This document shows, one piece after another, positions 27,460 through 38,750 of a stretch of DNA of 64,000 nucleotides. Source of the stretch: Methylocystis echinoides (GTDB lineage Bacteria; Pseudomonadota; Alphaproteobacteria; Rhizobiales; Beijerinckiaceae); contig NZ_BSEC01000001.1 in assembly GCF_027923385.1 (NCBI RefSeq), positions 1,996,501 to 2,060,500 on the forward strand, read 5' to 3'. The notes under the pieces are model-generated. The model ran no database searches. It saw only the letters and a list, made by a program, of their open reading frames with translations, and was not told the origin of the DNA. Numbering within the stretch: position 1 is the first letter of the stretch; the number at the start of each line of letters is the position of its first letter. A program made the translations under genes and the position numbers.

Positions 27460-28809
27460 TCAGGCCGCCTCGGCGGCCGAATCCTTCAGCGCGTTGCAGA
27501 CCTGGGCCACCAGCGTCTCGACCAGATCCCTGTCGTCGCCCTCGGCCATGACGCGAATCACCGGCTCCGTGCCGGACGGCCGCACGATCAGGCGGCCGGC
27601 GTTGCCAAGCTTCTGGCGGGCTGAATCAATGGCGACGGCCACAGTGTCCTTCTCCAGCATCTTCTTCTGCGCGCGGACGCTTTTCAGCACCTGGGGCAGG
27701 GGCTCGAAACAGTGGCAGACTTCACTGACGCGGCGATTGCGGCGCTTCACCTCGGCGAGCACCTGCATGGCGGTGACGAGGCCGTCGCCGGTCGTGGAGT
27801 AATCGGAAAGGATGACATGGCCCGATTGCTCGCCGCCAATATTGTAGCCCTCCTGCCGCATGCGCTCGATGACATAGCGGTCGCCGACGGCGGTGCGCTC
27901 CAGCGTGAGGCCCATGCCGTTCAGATGCCGTTCGAGGCCGAGATTGGACATGATGGTGGCGACGAGGCCGGGCTTCGCCAGAAGGCCCTGATCGCGCCAG
28001 CTTTGGGCCACCACGGCCATGACCTGATCGCCATCGATGACCGCGCCGGTTTCGTCGACGAGAATCACCCGATCCGCGTCGCCGTCGAGGGCAATGCCGA
28101 CATCGGCGCGCAGCTCGCGGACCTTGTTGCGCAGGGCCTGCGGCGCGGTGGAGCCGACGTCGCGATTGATGTTGAAGCCGTCGGGCTCGACGCCGATGGA
28201 GATGACCTCCGCGCCGAGCTCCCACAAAGCCTCCGGCGCGACCTTGTAGGCGGCGCCATTGGCGCAGTCGATGACGACGCGCAGGCCCTCGAAGCTCAGA
28301 TTGCGGGGCAGGGTGTGCTTGGCGAATTCGATGTAGCGGGCGCGCACGTCGTCGATGCGGCGGGCGCGGCCGAGATTGGTGGCCGTGGCGAGCCGGCGGG
28401 TCAGATCGCTGTCGAGCAGCCGCTCGATTTCCAGTTCGATCTCGTCGGAGAGCTTGTGCCCATCCGGGCCGAACAGCTTGATGCCATTATCTTCAAAGGA
28501 ATTGTGCGAAGCCGAGATCATCACGCCGACATCGGCGCGCATGGAGCGGGTGAGCATGGCGACGGCCGGGGTCGGCATGGGGCCGAGCAGCAGCGTGTCC
28601 ATGCCGACCGAGGCGAAGCCGGCGACCAGCGCATATTCGATCATATAGCCGGAGAGGCGGGTGTCCTTGCCGATGACGACGCGGTGGCGGCCCTCGCCGC
28701 GCTGGAAGATCAGCCCCGCCGCCTGGCCGACCTTGAGCGCCAGCTCCGGCGTGATCTTGACATTGGCCAGGCCACGGATGCCGTCCGTTCCGAAATAATT
28801 GCGGGCCAT
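27460..28809 (-). CDS. glmM: Phosphoglucosamine mutase
   Basis: 449 residues. Active-site phosphoserine Ser101 in [14 protein letters not shown], metal loop ALDGDADR, sugar-binding GEQSGHV, and phosphate-binding [14 protein letters not shown]. It converts glucosamine-6-phosphate to glucosamine-1-phosphate for UDP-GlcNAc, feeding peptidoglycan and LPS. A AAGAAGGATAT site precedes the ATG. In many proteobacteria glmM directly follows ftsH or folP; here the caspase-like gene and arsC separate it from ftsH. Confidence 0.96.
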   Translation of the reverse strand: MARNYFGTDGIRGLANVKITPELALKVGQAAGLIFQRGEGRHRVVIGKDTRLSGYMIEYALVAGFASVGMDTLLLGPMPTPAVAMLTRSMRADVGVMISASHNSFEDNGIKLFGPDGHKLSDEIELEIERLLDSDLTRRLATATNLGRARRIDDVRARYIEFAKHTLPRNLSFEGLRVVIDCANGAAYKVAPEALWELGAEVISIGVEPDGFNINRDVGSTAPQALRNKVRELRADVGIALDGDADRVILVDETGAVIDGDQVMAVVAQSWRDQGLLAKPGLVATIMSNLGLERHLNGMGLTLERTAVGDRYVIERMRQEGYNIGGEQSGHVILSDYSTTGDGLVTAMQVLAEVKRRNRRVSEVCHCFEPLPQVLKSVRAQKKMLEKDTVAVAIDSARQKLGNAGRLIVRPSGTEPVIRVMAEGDDRDLVETLVAQVCNALKDSAAEAA

Positions 28810-28955
28810 CTGGTATATCCTTCTTGCAACATAGGCGCTTCGCGCGGAAACCGCCGTCTGCCAAATAATTCGTCCAGGTCGCTGAAGCGTGTTCTACAAC
28901 ACGAAGGCGCGGAGTTCATCCACCACCCTAATTCCTCGTTAAAATGGGAAAGATC

Positions 28956-29306
28956 ATGACGGTCGTCATTTACCATAATCCCGCCTGCGGCACCTCCCGC
29001 AAGGTGCTGGCGGCCCTGCAGGAGGCGGGCCACGCCCCTGAAATCATTGAATATCTGAAGACCCCGCCGGATACGAAGACGCTCAAGGCCATCCTGAAGA
29101 GGATGGGGAAAAGCGTGCGCGACATCCTGCGCAAGCGCGGCACGCCCTATGAGGAGCTTGGCCTCGACAATCCGGCGCTGACGGAGGACGAGATTTTCGC
29201 TGCGATCGAGAAGCACCCCATTCTGATCGAGCGGCCGATCGTCGTCTTCGGCGACAAGGCGGCGCTGTGCCGGCCGGCTGAGGTGGTGGAGGGGTTGATC
29301 TCGTAG
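28956..29306 (+). CDS. arsC: Arsenate reductase (glutaredoxin type)
   Basis: 116 residues from the ATG preceded by GGGAAAG. The ArsC thioredoxin-fold motif HNPACGTSRK carries the catalytic Cys11; conserved Arg occur in LRKRGTPYEEL, LIERPIVV and ALCRPAEVV. It would reduce arsenate with glutathione/glutaredoxin; close relatives (YffB/Spx-like) have other roles, but all the ArsC arginines are present. Divergent from glmM with a 146-bp gap, and without other ars genes nearby. Confidence 0.88.
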   Translation: MTVVIYHNPACGTSRKVLAALQEAGHAPEIIEYLKTPPDTKTLKAILKRMGKSVRDILRKRGTPYEELGLDNPALTEDEIFAAIEKHPILIERPIVVFGDKAALCRPAEVVEGLIS

Positions 29307-29505
29307 TCCGTCGGGCTCTCTCGCGCCACTCTGACCCTCCAGAGGTCAACCCGATACGATCGCGGCTTGCGGTCCGCATCGGGGCGGTGAGCGCCCCAAC
29401 CGGCTTGTTGAAGCCGACGGCCTCCATGAGAAGGGGCGGGCGGCAGCGCGCGCCCATTGAGACGAGCCCCGCAGAATGCCGCGACGTCTCCTGCCGCTCG
29501 AAGCT
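29307..29505. other. Short gap, no supported gene
   Basis: About 200 bp between arsC (plus) and the caspase-like gene (minus), convergent. No strong terminator found. Base composition returns to the high-GC chromosomal level here. Confidence 0.4.
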
Positions 29506-31929
29506 TCAATCGCTCGACTCGCCGTCGACTTCGCTACTTGTATCGTCCTTACTCGAGGGTTCTTGCTTAATATCGTTGGACGACTCGCCTTCCTCATCTG
29601 AGGAGCTGCTCACCTCTTCCTTCGGAGGCGGCTCGCCATCCGCCCTGATAAGCGATTTAGCGTGCAGTATTTCGCAGATTTCGCGCGGTTGATTGTCCCA
29701 GATTTGTTGCGATTGATCTCTGAAAATCGCGTGGATCGCAGGATTGTTTATCGAACTCAGAATGTATTCGATAATTTCGGCTTTGTTGCTTTTGTCTGTG
29801 TTCGCATGAGCGGAAACTATAAATTGTAGCACGAAATTCAAGTTTTCGAACTTGATAATGTTGTGTTTCCAGAGGTCTCCTACGGTTTTCGGGATTTCTT
29901 CAAACGAATACCCCCTCTCTTTTAAGGCGTTCCATGCTCTATCCAGATTTTGCAATGGTGTTTCCATTAACTTCATCAGTTCGTCGACGCTCGAATGCAT
30001 AGCTAACACTTTCACCATTGGGAAAATAGCGCGCTCGACGTTATCTGAGTCTGCCCACAATAGATCCTTCTTCCAAAACTCTGAAAATAAACGTGGCATA
30101 TTGTTGTATAATTCAATCAAAACAGGATAGCTCTTTCCTTCTTTCACACTCAATATTTCCTTGAGCTTTATGTCACGGCGGCGCTCGTCAGTATCTGTAG
30201 ATACAATTGTCAAGAAATTGGTAATAGCTTTTACCTTCGTATTCCCTTTATGCATCTCGAGATATTTTGCGAAGAGACCGTCGAATTCATTGAGATTGTT
30301 TAGCGCGGTTCCCTGGAGCTTGCTGAGATGCTCTAGGATATCATCGTTTGTGGGGGAGGATTTAGGGTTATCGCGGACGAACAAAGTCGGGAGCCCGCTC
30401 AGGAATTTTAATGCCTCCTCCCCCAGAGGTGGCGCGCTTGCGCATTGGGACAGCAGGATTTCCTCGAATGTCCTGTCTTCCTCCGCTTGGTTCAATTCCG
30501 GCGTCGTTTCAGGAAAAATGTCTTTGGGTTTCATTTGTAAAATGTCTTGCAAGCACTCCAGCCCGTTCTGCAATTTTGCAAGAGCCGCGCATACAGGTTC
30601 GATCCGCCCGATAATGTCTCCCTGGGATTTGACGAATAGCCCCGTTTTGTTGAGCTCACGAAACTTTTGCGGGGTGGTCAGCGAAACCAGCCTTTCCAGG
30701 ACCCAAGCATATTCGTCGTCATTGTGCTTTAGGGCGTTGTAGATAATACGTGCAAGGTAAGCTACTTTCTCGTCACGTCTCTTGATATTTTTTTGGTCGG
30801 ACATGGTGTCAGCCAAAAGCTCGACGACCCCATCGTGACCTTCCCACCATGTTTTACCTTCGAGCCCGATGTACAAGTGGGATTTTTCCATCTCCGCTAC
30901 AAGATTTGCGCATTCCGAACGAGCAGCCAGCCTATGTATCAATCGGACAGGGCCGTGCTCGTCCGTCCCCTCGGCATCCTTCAGTTTCAAGAGCGCCTCC
31001 CGGTATTTTTTCAAGGCGGGAAGATCGCCAGAAATTGAGTAAGGAGTATCTCGTACTTTTTCGTATTCGTGGAAAGACCCTGCTTCCACCGCAGTGAGAC
31101 CGAAACAAACTCTTTTGTCGTCGATGAAAACCATTGACTCCTTATCGAGCCGTTTGATAAGCGCGTCGCGTCCGGTTTTGGCGTTGTAATTAGCATGGAC
31201 CCTCAGCGGATGCTGATTGTTTGCTACGACCATACTCATGCAGTCGAAGGCCTGATTTGTCAGTAGCGACCAGACATGCTCAGGATTAAATGTCTCATCC
31301 TTGGAGTTTTTGGCAGAGATGACCGCCTTGCAGATCGTCGTCATTGCAGCATCCGCTTCTTTTTCTGAGAGACCGCGGCTGCTCGCCAGCAGGAAGCAGA
31401 CGCCCGTTTTGTATTCATTGTGCAGATTCTGCAATTTCGTTACGAATTTCAGTCCGCCTGATTGACAGGCGGTGATATAGACGGGCGCGGCGCAGGTTTT
31501 GCCATCGATAGGTTTGCGAATTGCATGCAGTGCTTCGAGCGCGGATCCATCGTAAGGCGTTGCGAAACGCTCCCCAATGCAGAGATCGGCGGACTCTTCG
31601 ACGGCTACGCCATGCAGATGGATAAAAATTTGTGTATCGTCGACGATGACGCCGCGTTTTCTATAATCTGAAATCATCTCAGGCAGCGCATTAGCACGGT
31701 CGACGATCCCGACGCTGGCAGAAACGCCCCAGCTGTTACATTCCTCATTGAGCTTATTAGTGGTTCCCCCCGGGACGGCGTCTTCCCTTGTCGTAAAGAA
31801 CATGATCTTTTTGGGCCCGATGGTTCCGGGCGCGGTAACGCCTGTGATCTGCGAAGCTTCGCTGACGGGGCCAACGCCGATATTGCTAGGGCTAATGTTC
31901 GGGCGGCAGTTATTGATGCTGTCACTCAT
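29506..31929 (-). CDS. Large caspase-like (clan CD) peptidase candidate with acidic tail
   Basis: 807 residues, ATG behind GAGGAG. The first ~190 residues look like a clan CD (caspase/gingipain/CHAT-type) fold: a hydrophobic strand then His-Gly (DDTQIFIHLHG, His106) and, 49 residues on, a strand ending in Cys (APVYITACQSGG, Cys155), the classic His/Cys dyad arrangement. Residues ~200-770 are mostly helical with no recognised domain. The last ~35 residues are very rich in Glu/Asp/Ser (KEEVSSSSDEEGESS). No signal peptide or membrane helix. The gene is visibly AT-richer than its neighbours and lies between ftsH and glmM, suggesting acquisition. Peptidase activity and substrates are inferred only. 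Confidence 0.75.
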   Translation of the reverse strand: MSDSINNCRPNISPSNIGVGPVSEASQITGVTAPGTIGPKKIMFFTTREDAVPGGTTNKLNEECNSWGVSASVGIVDRANALPEMISDYRKRGVIVDDTQIFIHLHGVAVEESADLCIGERFATPYDGSALEALHAIRKPIDGKTCAAPVYITACQSGGLKFVTKLQNLHNEYKTGVCFLLASSRGLSEKEADAAMTTICKAVISAKNSKDETFNPEHVWSLLTNQAFDCMSMVVANNQHPLRVHANYNAKTGRDALIKRLDKESMVFIDDKRVCFGLTAVEAGSFHEYEKVRDTPYSISGDLPALKKYREALLKLKDAEGTDEHGPVRLIHRLAARSECANLVAEMEKSHLYIGLEGKTWWEGHDGVVELLADTMSDQKNIKRRDEKVAYLARIIYNALKHNDDEYAWVLERLVSLTTPQKFRELNKTGLFVKSQGDIIGRIEPVCAALAKLQNGLECLQDILQMKPKDIFPETTPELNQAEEDRTFEEILLSQCASAPPLGEEALKFLSGLPTLFVRDNPKSSPTNDDILEHLSKLQGTALNNLNEFDGLFAKYLEMHKGNTKVKAITNFLTIVSTDTDERRRDIKLKEILSVKEGKSYPVLIELYNNMPRLFSEFWKKDLLWADSDNVERAIFPMVKVLAMHSSVDELMKLMETPLQNLDRAWNALKERGYSFEEIPKTVGDLWKHNIIKFENLNFVLQFIVSAHANTDKSNKAEIIEYILSSINNPAIHAIFRDQSQQIWDNQPREICEILHAKSLIRADGEPPPKEEVSSSSDEEGESSNDIKQEPSSKDDTSSEVDGESSD

Positions 31930-32055
31930 AAGCAGACTCCTCAGCCGCTCTCGGGCCGGGACCAGCTTAGGCGTTCCATTATTTTATCCAACGTCGCCAG
32001 GGTTGGCGGTTCAGCTCCGTCACGCGGTCAAGTATGGCTGACGCCGCCTGTCCCA

Positions 32056-32088
32056 GCAAAAAAAGCCCGGCGAAATTGCCGGGCTTTT
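32056..32088 (-). terminator. Rho-independent terminator of ftsH
   Basis: Perfect 9-bp stem AAGCCCGGC / GCCGGGCTT (arms 32063-32071, 32078-32086) with a minus-strand run of seven T. Likely usable in both directions. Confidence 0.88.
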
Positions 32089-32107
32089 CCATTTCATGCA
32101 GCCAACC

Positions 32108-34027
<1,920 letters not shown>

Positions 34028-34137
34028 TGCGTAATCCGTTTCGGAGCGTGCACGCGGGATCATCCCCCGACAGGGGCTCCAGGTTTGATTTAATCTAGGC
34101 GCGACCCCCTCTCTTGCCAAGAGAGGCGAGGCTCAGG

Positions 34138-35148
34138 TCAAGAGCTGTCGCCAGCCTCGGGCGGGGTTGTCCGGCGGCGCGGCGCGGGTCTCAAGGCGAG
34201 GAATCGAGGCGCGGATTCGAGGATCAGCCCGCCCAGCGTCAGCCGCAGCGTTTTCCCGGCGCAAAGCGCCGCCGCGAGTGCGGCGGCGGCGCGCTCCAGC
34301 CGGTCGAGGCGAATTTGCGCCTGCGGCGCAAGGCGCGCGATCTCCGTCGCGACCACGCGCTGAAGCAGTTCGAGCGGCGCCGCCCGCAGCGCGCCGGCGT
34401 CGAAACGGGCCGATTCCGGCGTGGTTTCGAGCAGGGCGCGCGCGCGCAGCTCCGACGCGCAGGCGTCGAGCGCGGCGTCCGCCCGCGCCGCCCGGGCGCC
34501 GAGGCGCAGGAGCGCATCCGTATCCAGCCCCATTTCCGCGAGCGCCGGCGCCAGCTTGCGCAGGCGCGCCCGCGCAAAGGCGTCATTGGCGTTGGACGGG
34601 TCCGTGAAAAACGGATGGCCGGCGGCCGCGCAGATGTCGATCAGCGCGGATTTGCGCCAGCCGAGCAGGGGCCGCAGCAGCGCGGTCCCGTCCAGTCCTG
34701 CGACAGGCGCCATGCCAGCGAGCCCGGCCACGCCGGAGCCGCGCGTGAGGCGAAAGAGGATGGTTTCCGCCTGATCGTCGGCGTGATGGGCGGTGACGAC
34801 CGCGGCGGCGCCGGTCTCCCGCGCGCAACGCGCCAGCAGGCTGTAACGGGCGTCTCGCGCCCGCTCCTGTATGCGGGTCGCGGGCTTCTCGCCGGACCAT
34901 GTCAGGAGGTGATGGGTGAAGCCGAGACGTCGCGCCCACGCCCCAACCTGCTCGGCCTCCGCAAGCGATCCGGGCCGCAGTCCATGGTCGACCGTGGCGA
35001 CGGCGATGTCAGGGGCGTGGGCAGGGATCCCCTGGTCGCGCCATTTGGCGCAAAGCAGCATCAGCGCCACGGAATCCGGTCCGCCGGAGACGGCGAGCAA
35101 CAGGCGCGGGTAGGGGGCGAGGACGTCGAGGGCGTGCGCTGGAATCAC
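34138..35148 (-). CDS. tilS: tRNA(Ile)-lysidine synthase
   Basis: 336 residues, GTG start. PP-loop SGGPDSVALM near residue 21 binds ATP; TVDHGLRPGS and TAHHADDQAETILFRLTRGSG are family motifs. It modifies C34 of tRNA-Ile(CAU) to lysidine so that it reads AUA. Compared with the E. coli enzyme the C-terminal domains are short, as is usual in alphaproteobacteria. Part of the cpoB-tilS-ftsH order; 19 bp after cpoB. Confidence 0.95.
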   Translation of the reverse strand: MIPAHALDVLAPYPRLLLAVSGGPDSVALMLLCAKWRDQGIPAHAPDIAVATVDHGLRPGSLAEAEQVGAWARRLGFTHHLLTWSGEKPATRIQERARDARYSLLARCARETGAAAVVTAHHADDQAETILFRLTRGSGVAGLAGMAPVAGLDGTALLRPLLGWRKSALIDICAAAGHPFFTDPSNANDAFARARLRKLAPALAEMGLDTDALLRLGARAARADAALDACASELRARALLETTPESARFDAGALRAAPLELLQRVVATEIARLAPQAQIRLDRLERAAAALAAALCAGKTLRLTLGGLILESAPRFLALRPAPRRRTTPPEAGDSS

Positions 35149-35167
35149 GCGCGCGCCCCGCGCCGCG

Positions 35168-36217
35168 TCAGCATTGCAGCTTCTTGCTCTCCCGCTGCGC
35201 CGCGTCGCGGATGCGAACGGCCGAGCCGGGATATTTCACGCCGACCTCATTGAAGGAGGCGCAGGCCTGTTCCTTGGCGCCCATGGCCCCGAGCGACTGG
35301 CCGAGGCGGAGCAACGCGTCGGGCGCCTGCGCCGACTGGCCGTATTTGGTGGTGATCTCGAGATAGCGCTCCGCCGCCTCGCGGTGCCGGGCGCGCAGGA
35401 AGAAGCTCTCGCCAAGATTGAAGGTCGCGGCGGGGGCGAATTTGCTCTTCGGATTCCTGGCCAGGAAGCTTTGCAGCGACTTTTCGGCGGCCTCGAATTT
35501 GCCCGCCTTCAGCATGCCGACCGCTTCCTCATATTCCTCCTTCGGCCCGAGCGGGACCGCCTCCGGCGCGGGGGCGATCTCCGGCGCAGGGGTTGTGGCG
35601 TCGCCCACAAGACGGCCATGGGCGATGTCGAGCGGCTGGCCCACCTCGCGCACTGGCGGGGCGTTGGTGACCGCGCCGGTCGCGGCGCGGGGCGGGCTGG
35701 TCAGGGGCGCCGAGGGGGCGGTCGCGCCAAGCGGCTTCGGCGCGCCGGGGGCGTTGGGCTCCGCCGCCGGATCGAACGCGTCGCCGCGCCGGCCGCCGCC
35801 GACGGGCGCCGGGGCAGGCGGGGTCGAGGCCGCCGGGGTCGTGGCGCCGGGCGTCACGGGATGGGCGGTCGCGCCGGGCGCGGCGGAATCGACGGGTCGT
35901 CCGGCGTTGGCGGCGCGCAACTGCTCCTCGAGCACCTGCACCTTGTGCTGCAATTCCTCGTTCTGGCCGGTGAGGCGGCGCAGGTCCCGCTCCAGCCGCT
36001 CGATCCGCATAGGCATGGCGGCGGGATCTGACCCGGCCGCCGAACCGGCGCCGGCTCCCCCCTCCGGCTCGCCGGGCGCGTCCATCTGGCCGGTGTTGTG
36101 GTTGAAATATTGCGCCAGAACGACGGGCGCGGCCGGGCGGGCCACGGAAGCGTCGAAGGCCATGGCGGCGCCGGCGCTCAGGCAGAGGGCGGCGGAGAGG
36201 GCGATACGGGACATCAT
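35168..36217 (-). CDS. cpoB: Tol-Pal system protein CpoB/YbgF
   Basis: 349 residues. Signal peptide MMSRIALSAALCLSAGAAMAF, N-terminal coiled coil (MRIERLERDLRRLTGQNEELQHKVQVLEEQ) used for trimerisation, a long Ala/Pro/Thr-rich linker, and C-terminal TPR repeats (EEYEEAVGMLKAGKFEAAEKSL, ATFNLGESFFLRARHREAAERYL, ALLRLGQSLGAMGAKEQACASF). In enterics CpoB links Tol-Pal with peptidoglycan synthesis at division. Here it heads the tilS-ftsH group and is separated from pal. Confidence 0.92.
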   Translation of the reverse strand: MMSRIALSAALCLSAGAAMAFDASVARPAAPVVLAQYFNHNTGQMDAPGEPEGGAGAGSAAGSDPAAMPMRIERLERDLRRLTGQNEELQHKVQVLEEQLRAANAGRPVDSAAPGATAHPVTPGATTPAASTPPAPAPVGGGRRGDAFDPAAEPNAPGAPKPLGATAPSAPLTSPPRAATGAVTNAPPVREVGQPLDIAHGRLVGDATTPAPEIAPAPEAVPLGPKEEYEEAVGMLKAGKFEAAEKSLQSFLARNPKSKFAPAATFNLGESFFLRARHREAAERYLEITTKYGQSAQAPDALLRLGQSLGAMGAKEQACASFNEVGVKYPGSAVRIRDAAQRESKKLQC

Positions 36218-36352
36218 GAGCGTGGATATGGGGATCGGACAGCCATCCGGAAGCCTCGCCGCTTATGCGGGCAAATGCATGATTGGCGCGCGCATGGGGC
36301 CGAATTGGGGCGGGCGGTTGCAGGGAGCATGACGGAAGCGTAGCCTTTCGGC

Positions 36353-37177
36353 GTGACCCTCGCAACGTCCTGCCTCCGACGTCTCTTCCTCGTTTGCGCC
36401 TGCGCGCCGGTCCTGCCGGCGCCGGCGGCGGCGATTGCGCCGGCGGCCGAAACCGGCGCCTGCGCGCTGGAGAGCGCGGCGCCCGCCACCGTCGCCGTCA
36501 TCGAGGAGAATGGCGAACTGTTGCTGGACGACGGCCGACGCGCGGTGCTCACCGGCCTTGAATTTCCGTCCGCCGGGGGCGGCGCGCAAAAGCGCCTCGC
36601 CGACTGGCTTGCGGGACGGGACGTGTTCATCCGCGCTTTTTCGTCCGCCCCCGACCGCTGGGGGCGCACGCCCTCGGCTGTCTTTGCGGCGGATGGCGCG
36701 GATGCGGCGGCGCCCCTCGTTTCCGTGGGGGCGGCGCTGCTCGCCGAGGGGCGCGCCCGTTTTCGGCCGGATCCGCCGGCGACGCCCTGCGCGGTCGACT
36801 ATCTGGCCGCCGAGTCGGCGGCGCGGGAGGCGGGGCGCGGGATTTGGGCCGACGCCGCCGCGCGGCCGGTCGCGGCGGGCGAAGGGGCCGCTTCGCTGAC
36901 GCAGCGCAAGGGAATGGCCATTGTCGAAGGAGAAATAAGCTCTGTCGGGGAATCGCGCGGCGCGCTCTACCTGAATTTCGGCAAAAAGCGCGCAGACAGT
37001 GTCTCAATCGTGGTGTTGCGCCGCAATTTGGCTATGTTGCAGGCGTCTGGAATCGCCGCTGCCGGATTGGTGGGCCGCAAGGTGCGCGTACGAGGATTGA
37101 TTGAGACAGGTTTTGGACCGCGCATCGAAATTTCGACGCCCGCCGAGATCGAGATTCTGGATGGCTTTGCGCCCTGA
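36353..37177 (+). CDS. Exported thermonuclease-like (SNase-fold) protein
   Basis: 274 residues, GTG start, signal peptide MTLATSCLRRLFLVCACAPVLPAPAAA. SNase-fold hallmarks: LLLDDGRRAVLTGLEFP, corresponding to the family's substrate strand, and DRWGRTPSAVF at the Arg87-equivalent position; also AREAGRGIWAD. The active-site acidic set is not fully identifiable, so nuclease activity is uncertain. The C-terminal half (after residue ~185) is a further beta-rich domain. It overlaps the M48 gene by 17 bp, a likely operon. Confidence 0.72.
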   Translation: MTLATSCLRRLFLVCACAPVLPAPAAAIAPAAETGACALESAAPATVAVIEENGELLLDDGRRAVLTGLEFPSAGGGAQKRLADWLAGRDVFIRAFSSAPDRWGRTPSAVFAADGADAAAPLVSVGAALLAEGRARFRPDPPATPCAVDYLAAESAAREAGRGIWADAAARPVAAGEGAASLTQRKGMAIVEGEISSVGESRGALYLNFGKKRADSVSIVVLRRNLAMLQASGIAAAGLVGRKVRVRGLIETGFGPRIEISTPAEIEILDGFAP

Positions 37178-38636
37178 GCGTCATTTTGGCGCGCTGCTCA
37201 CGCTCGTCGTCGCGCTGGCCTTTTCCGGTTGCGCGGAACTGGAGCGGCAGGGGCAGCTTTTCAGCGTCCCGCCTCCGCCACAGCCCGAAAAGCCCGCGCC
37301 GGCGCGGCAGGAGAATCGCGCCTCCGTGCAGCACAAGGAGCTGCTCGCGCAATTCGGCGGCGAATATCAGGCGCCCGCCGCCGAGCGTTACCTCGACGCG
37401 ATTCTCGTCAAGCTCGCCCAGGCGAGCGACACGCCCGGCCAGGCCGCCTACAAGGTGACGATTCTCAACACGCCCGTCGTCAACGCCTTCGCGCTGCCCT
37501 CCGGCAATCTCTATGTCACGCGCGGCCTGCTGGCGCTGGCCGGCGACGGCTCGGAGGCGGCGGCGGTGATGGCCCATGAGATCGCCCATGTCACGCTGCG
37601 CCACAGCGCCTTGCGCGCCGAGAAGGAACGCGAGGCCGCGCTGATTTCGCAGGCCGCCGGCGTGATCCAGAGCCGGCAAAAGGGCGAGGAGGAGCGCTCG
37701 AAGCAGCGGCTCTCGGTCGCGAGCTTCTCGCGCCAGCAGGAACTCGACGCCGATGAGGCTGGCGTGAAGGTCACGGCGCGGGCGGGCTACGACCCTTATG
37801 GCGCCGCGCGTTTCCTCACCGCATTGGGGCGCTCCTCGGAACTGCGCGCCGCGCTTTATGGCAAGCGCAAGGAATCGATGGGCTTCGACATCATGTCGAC
37901 GCATCCCTCGACGCCGGAGCGCGTCTCCCGCGCCATCGCCTTCGCGCGCCAGATCGGCGCGCCCGGCATCGGGCAGCGCGACCGCAACGGCTATCTCGCC
38001 GCCATCAATGGCGTCGCCTTTGGCGACGATCCGATGGAGGGCTATGTCCGCGACCGCAAATTCACGCATCCGCGCATGCGCTTCAGTTTCGTCGCGCCGG
38101 AGGGTTTCCTGCTCGAAAATTCCAGCGAGGCGGTTTTCGGCGTGCGGCAGGCCGACAATGAAGCGCTGCGTCTGGACATGGTGCGCAACCCGCCCTTCGA
38201 CAGTCTCGAAGCCTATGTCGGATCGGGCTGGGTCGACGGGCTGCTTCCCTCCTCGGTGAAGAAGCTCGAGGTCAACGGCCTGTCGGCCGTGACCGCCGTC
38301 GCGCGCGCCGGCGAATGGAATTTCCGTCTCGCGGTCATTCAGTCGGGAGATTATGTCTACCGCCTGATCTTCGCCGTGCGGTCACTGACGGACGAGGCGG
38401 ACAAGCGTTTTATCGAGTCCATCATGTCTTTCCGCCGCATCACGCCGGAGGAGGCGCGGGAAGCGCATGGACTTAAAATTTCGGTAATCTCGGCAGGGCC
38501 CGGGGACACGCCTGACAGCCTGTCCGCGCAGATGACGACGCCTAACCGGCCACTCGAATATTTCAAGCTACTCAATGGGTTGGATGAGAATGAGGCGCTG
38601 GCTCCAGGGGAACGTTACAAAATCGTAACGGAGTGA
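37161..38636 (+). CDS. M48 family zinc metalloprotease lipoprotein (BepA/LoiP-like)
   Basis: 491 residues from the ATG inside the end of the previous gene. Lipoprotein signal with lipobox AFSGC (Cys24), then an M48 domain with HEIAH at 139-143, third ligand in the DEAGVKV region (QQELDADEAG), and STHPSTPERVSRA. The C-terminal ~200 residues end in a LysM-like or prediction-poor module (LEYFKLLNGLDENEALAPGERYKIV). Family members act in outer-membrane protein quality control in the periplasm. Co-transcribed with the SNase-fold gene. Confidence 0.9.
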   Translation: MALRPERHFGALLTLVVALAFSGCAELERQGQLFSVPPPPQPEKPAPARQENRASVQHKELLAQFGGEYQAPAAERYLDAILVKLAQASDTPGQAAYKVTILNTPVVNAFALPSGNLYVTRGLLALAGDGSEAAAVMAHEIAHVTLRHSALRAEKEREAALISQAAGVIQSRQKGEEERSKQRLSVASFSRQQELDADEAGVKVTARAGYDPYGAARFLTALGRSSELRAALYGKRKESMGFDIMSTHPSTPERVSRAIAFARQIGAPGIGQRDRNGYLAAINGVAFGDDPMEGYVRDRKFTHPRMRFSFVAPEGFLLENSSEAVFGVRQADNEALRLDMVRNPPFDSLEAYVGSGWVDGLLPSSVKKLEVNGLSAVTAVARAGEWNFRLAVIQSGDYVYRLIFAVRSLTDEADKRFIESIMSFRRITPEEAREAHGLKISVISAGPGDTPDSLSAQMTTPNRPLEYFKLLNGLDENEALAPGERYKIVTE

Positions 38637-38650
38637 GGCGGGCTCCTCCG

Positions 38651-38676
38651 GGAACATGACGCAGGCGCGCGGGTTG
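38651..38676 (+). promoter_or_regulatory. Candidate EcfG-type promoter of rpoH
   Basis: GGAAC at 38651-38655, a 16-bp spacer and GGTT at 38672-38675, one mismatch from GGAAC-N16/17-CGTT, about 75 bp upstream of the rpoH start. rpoH2 genes of other alphaproteobacteria are known to be driven by ECF sigma factors. Confidence 0.4.
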
Positions 38677-38750
38677 AACCCTAGAGTTGTTCAAAACGCG
38701 CGGATATCTCGCAGCCCACATTTGAGATAGCGCGCTATGGAGAATCGGCC

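Noticed and set aside
27712..28959. Long plus-strand open frame over glmM
   Set aside because: Antisense shadow of glmM; repeating Gly/Asp/Ala pattern mirrors the enzyme's codons.
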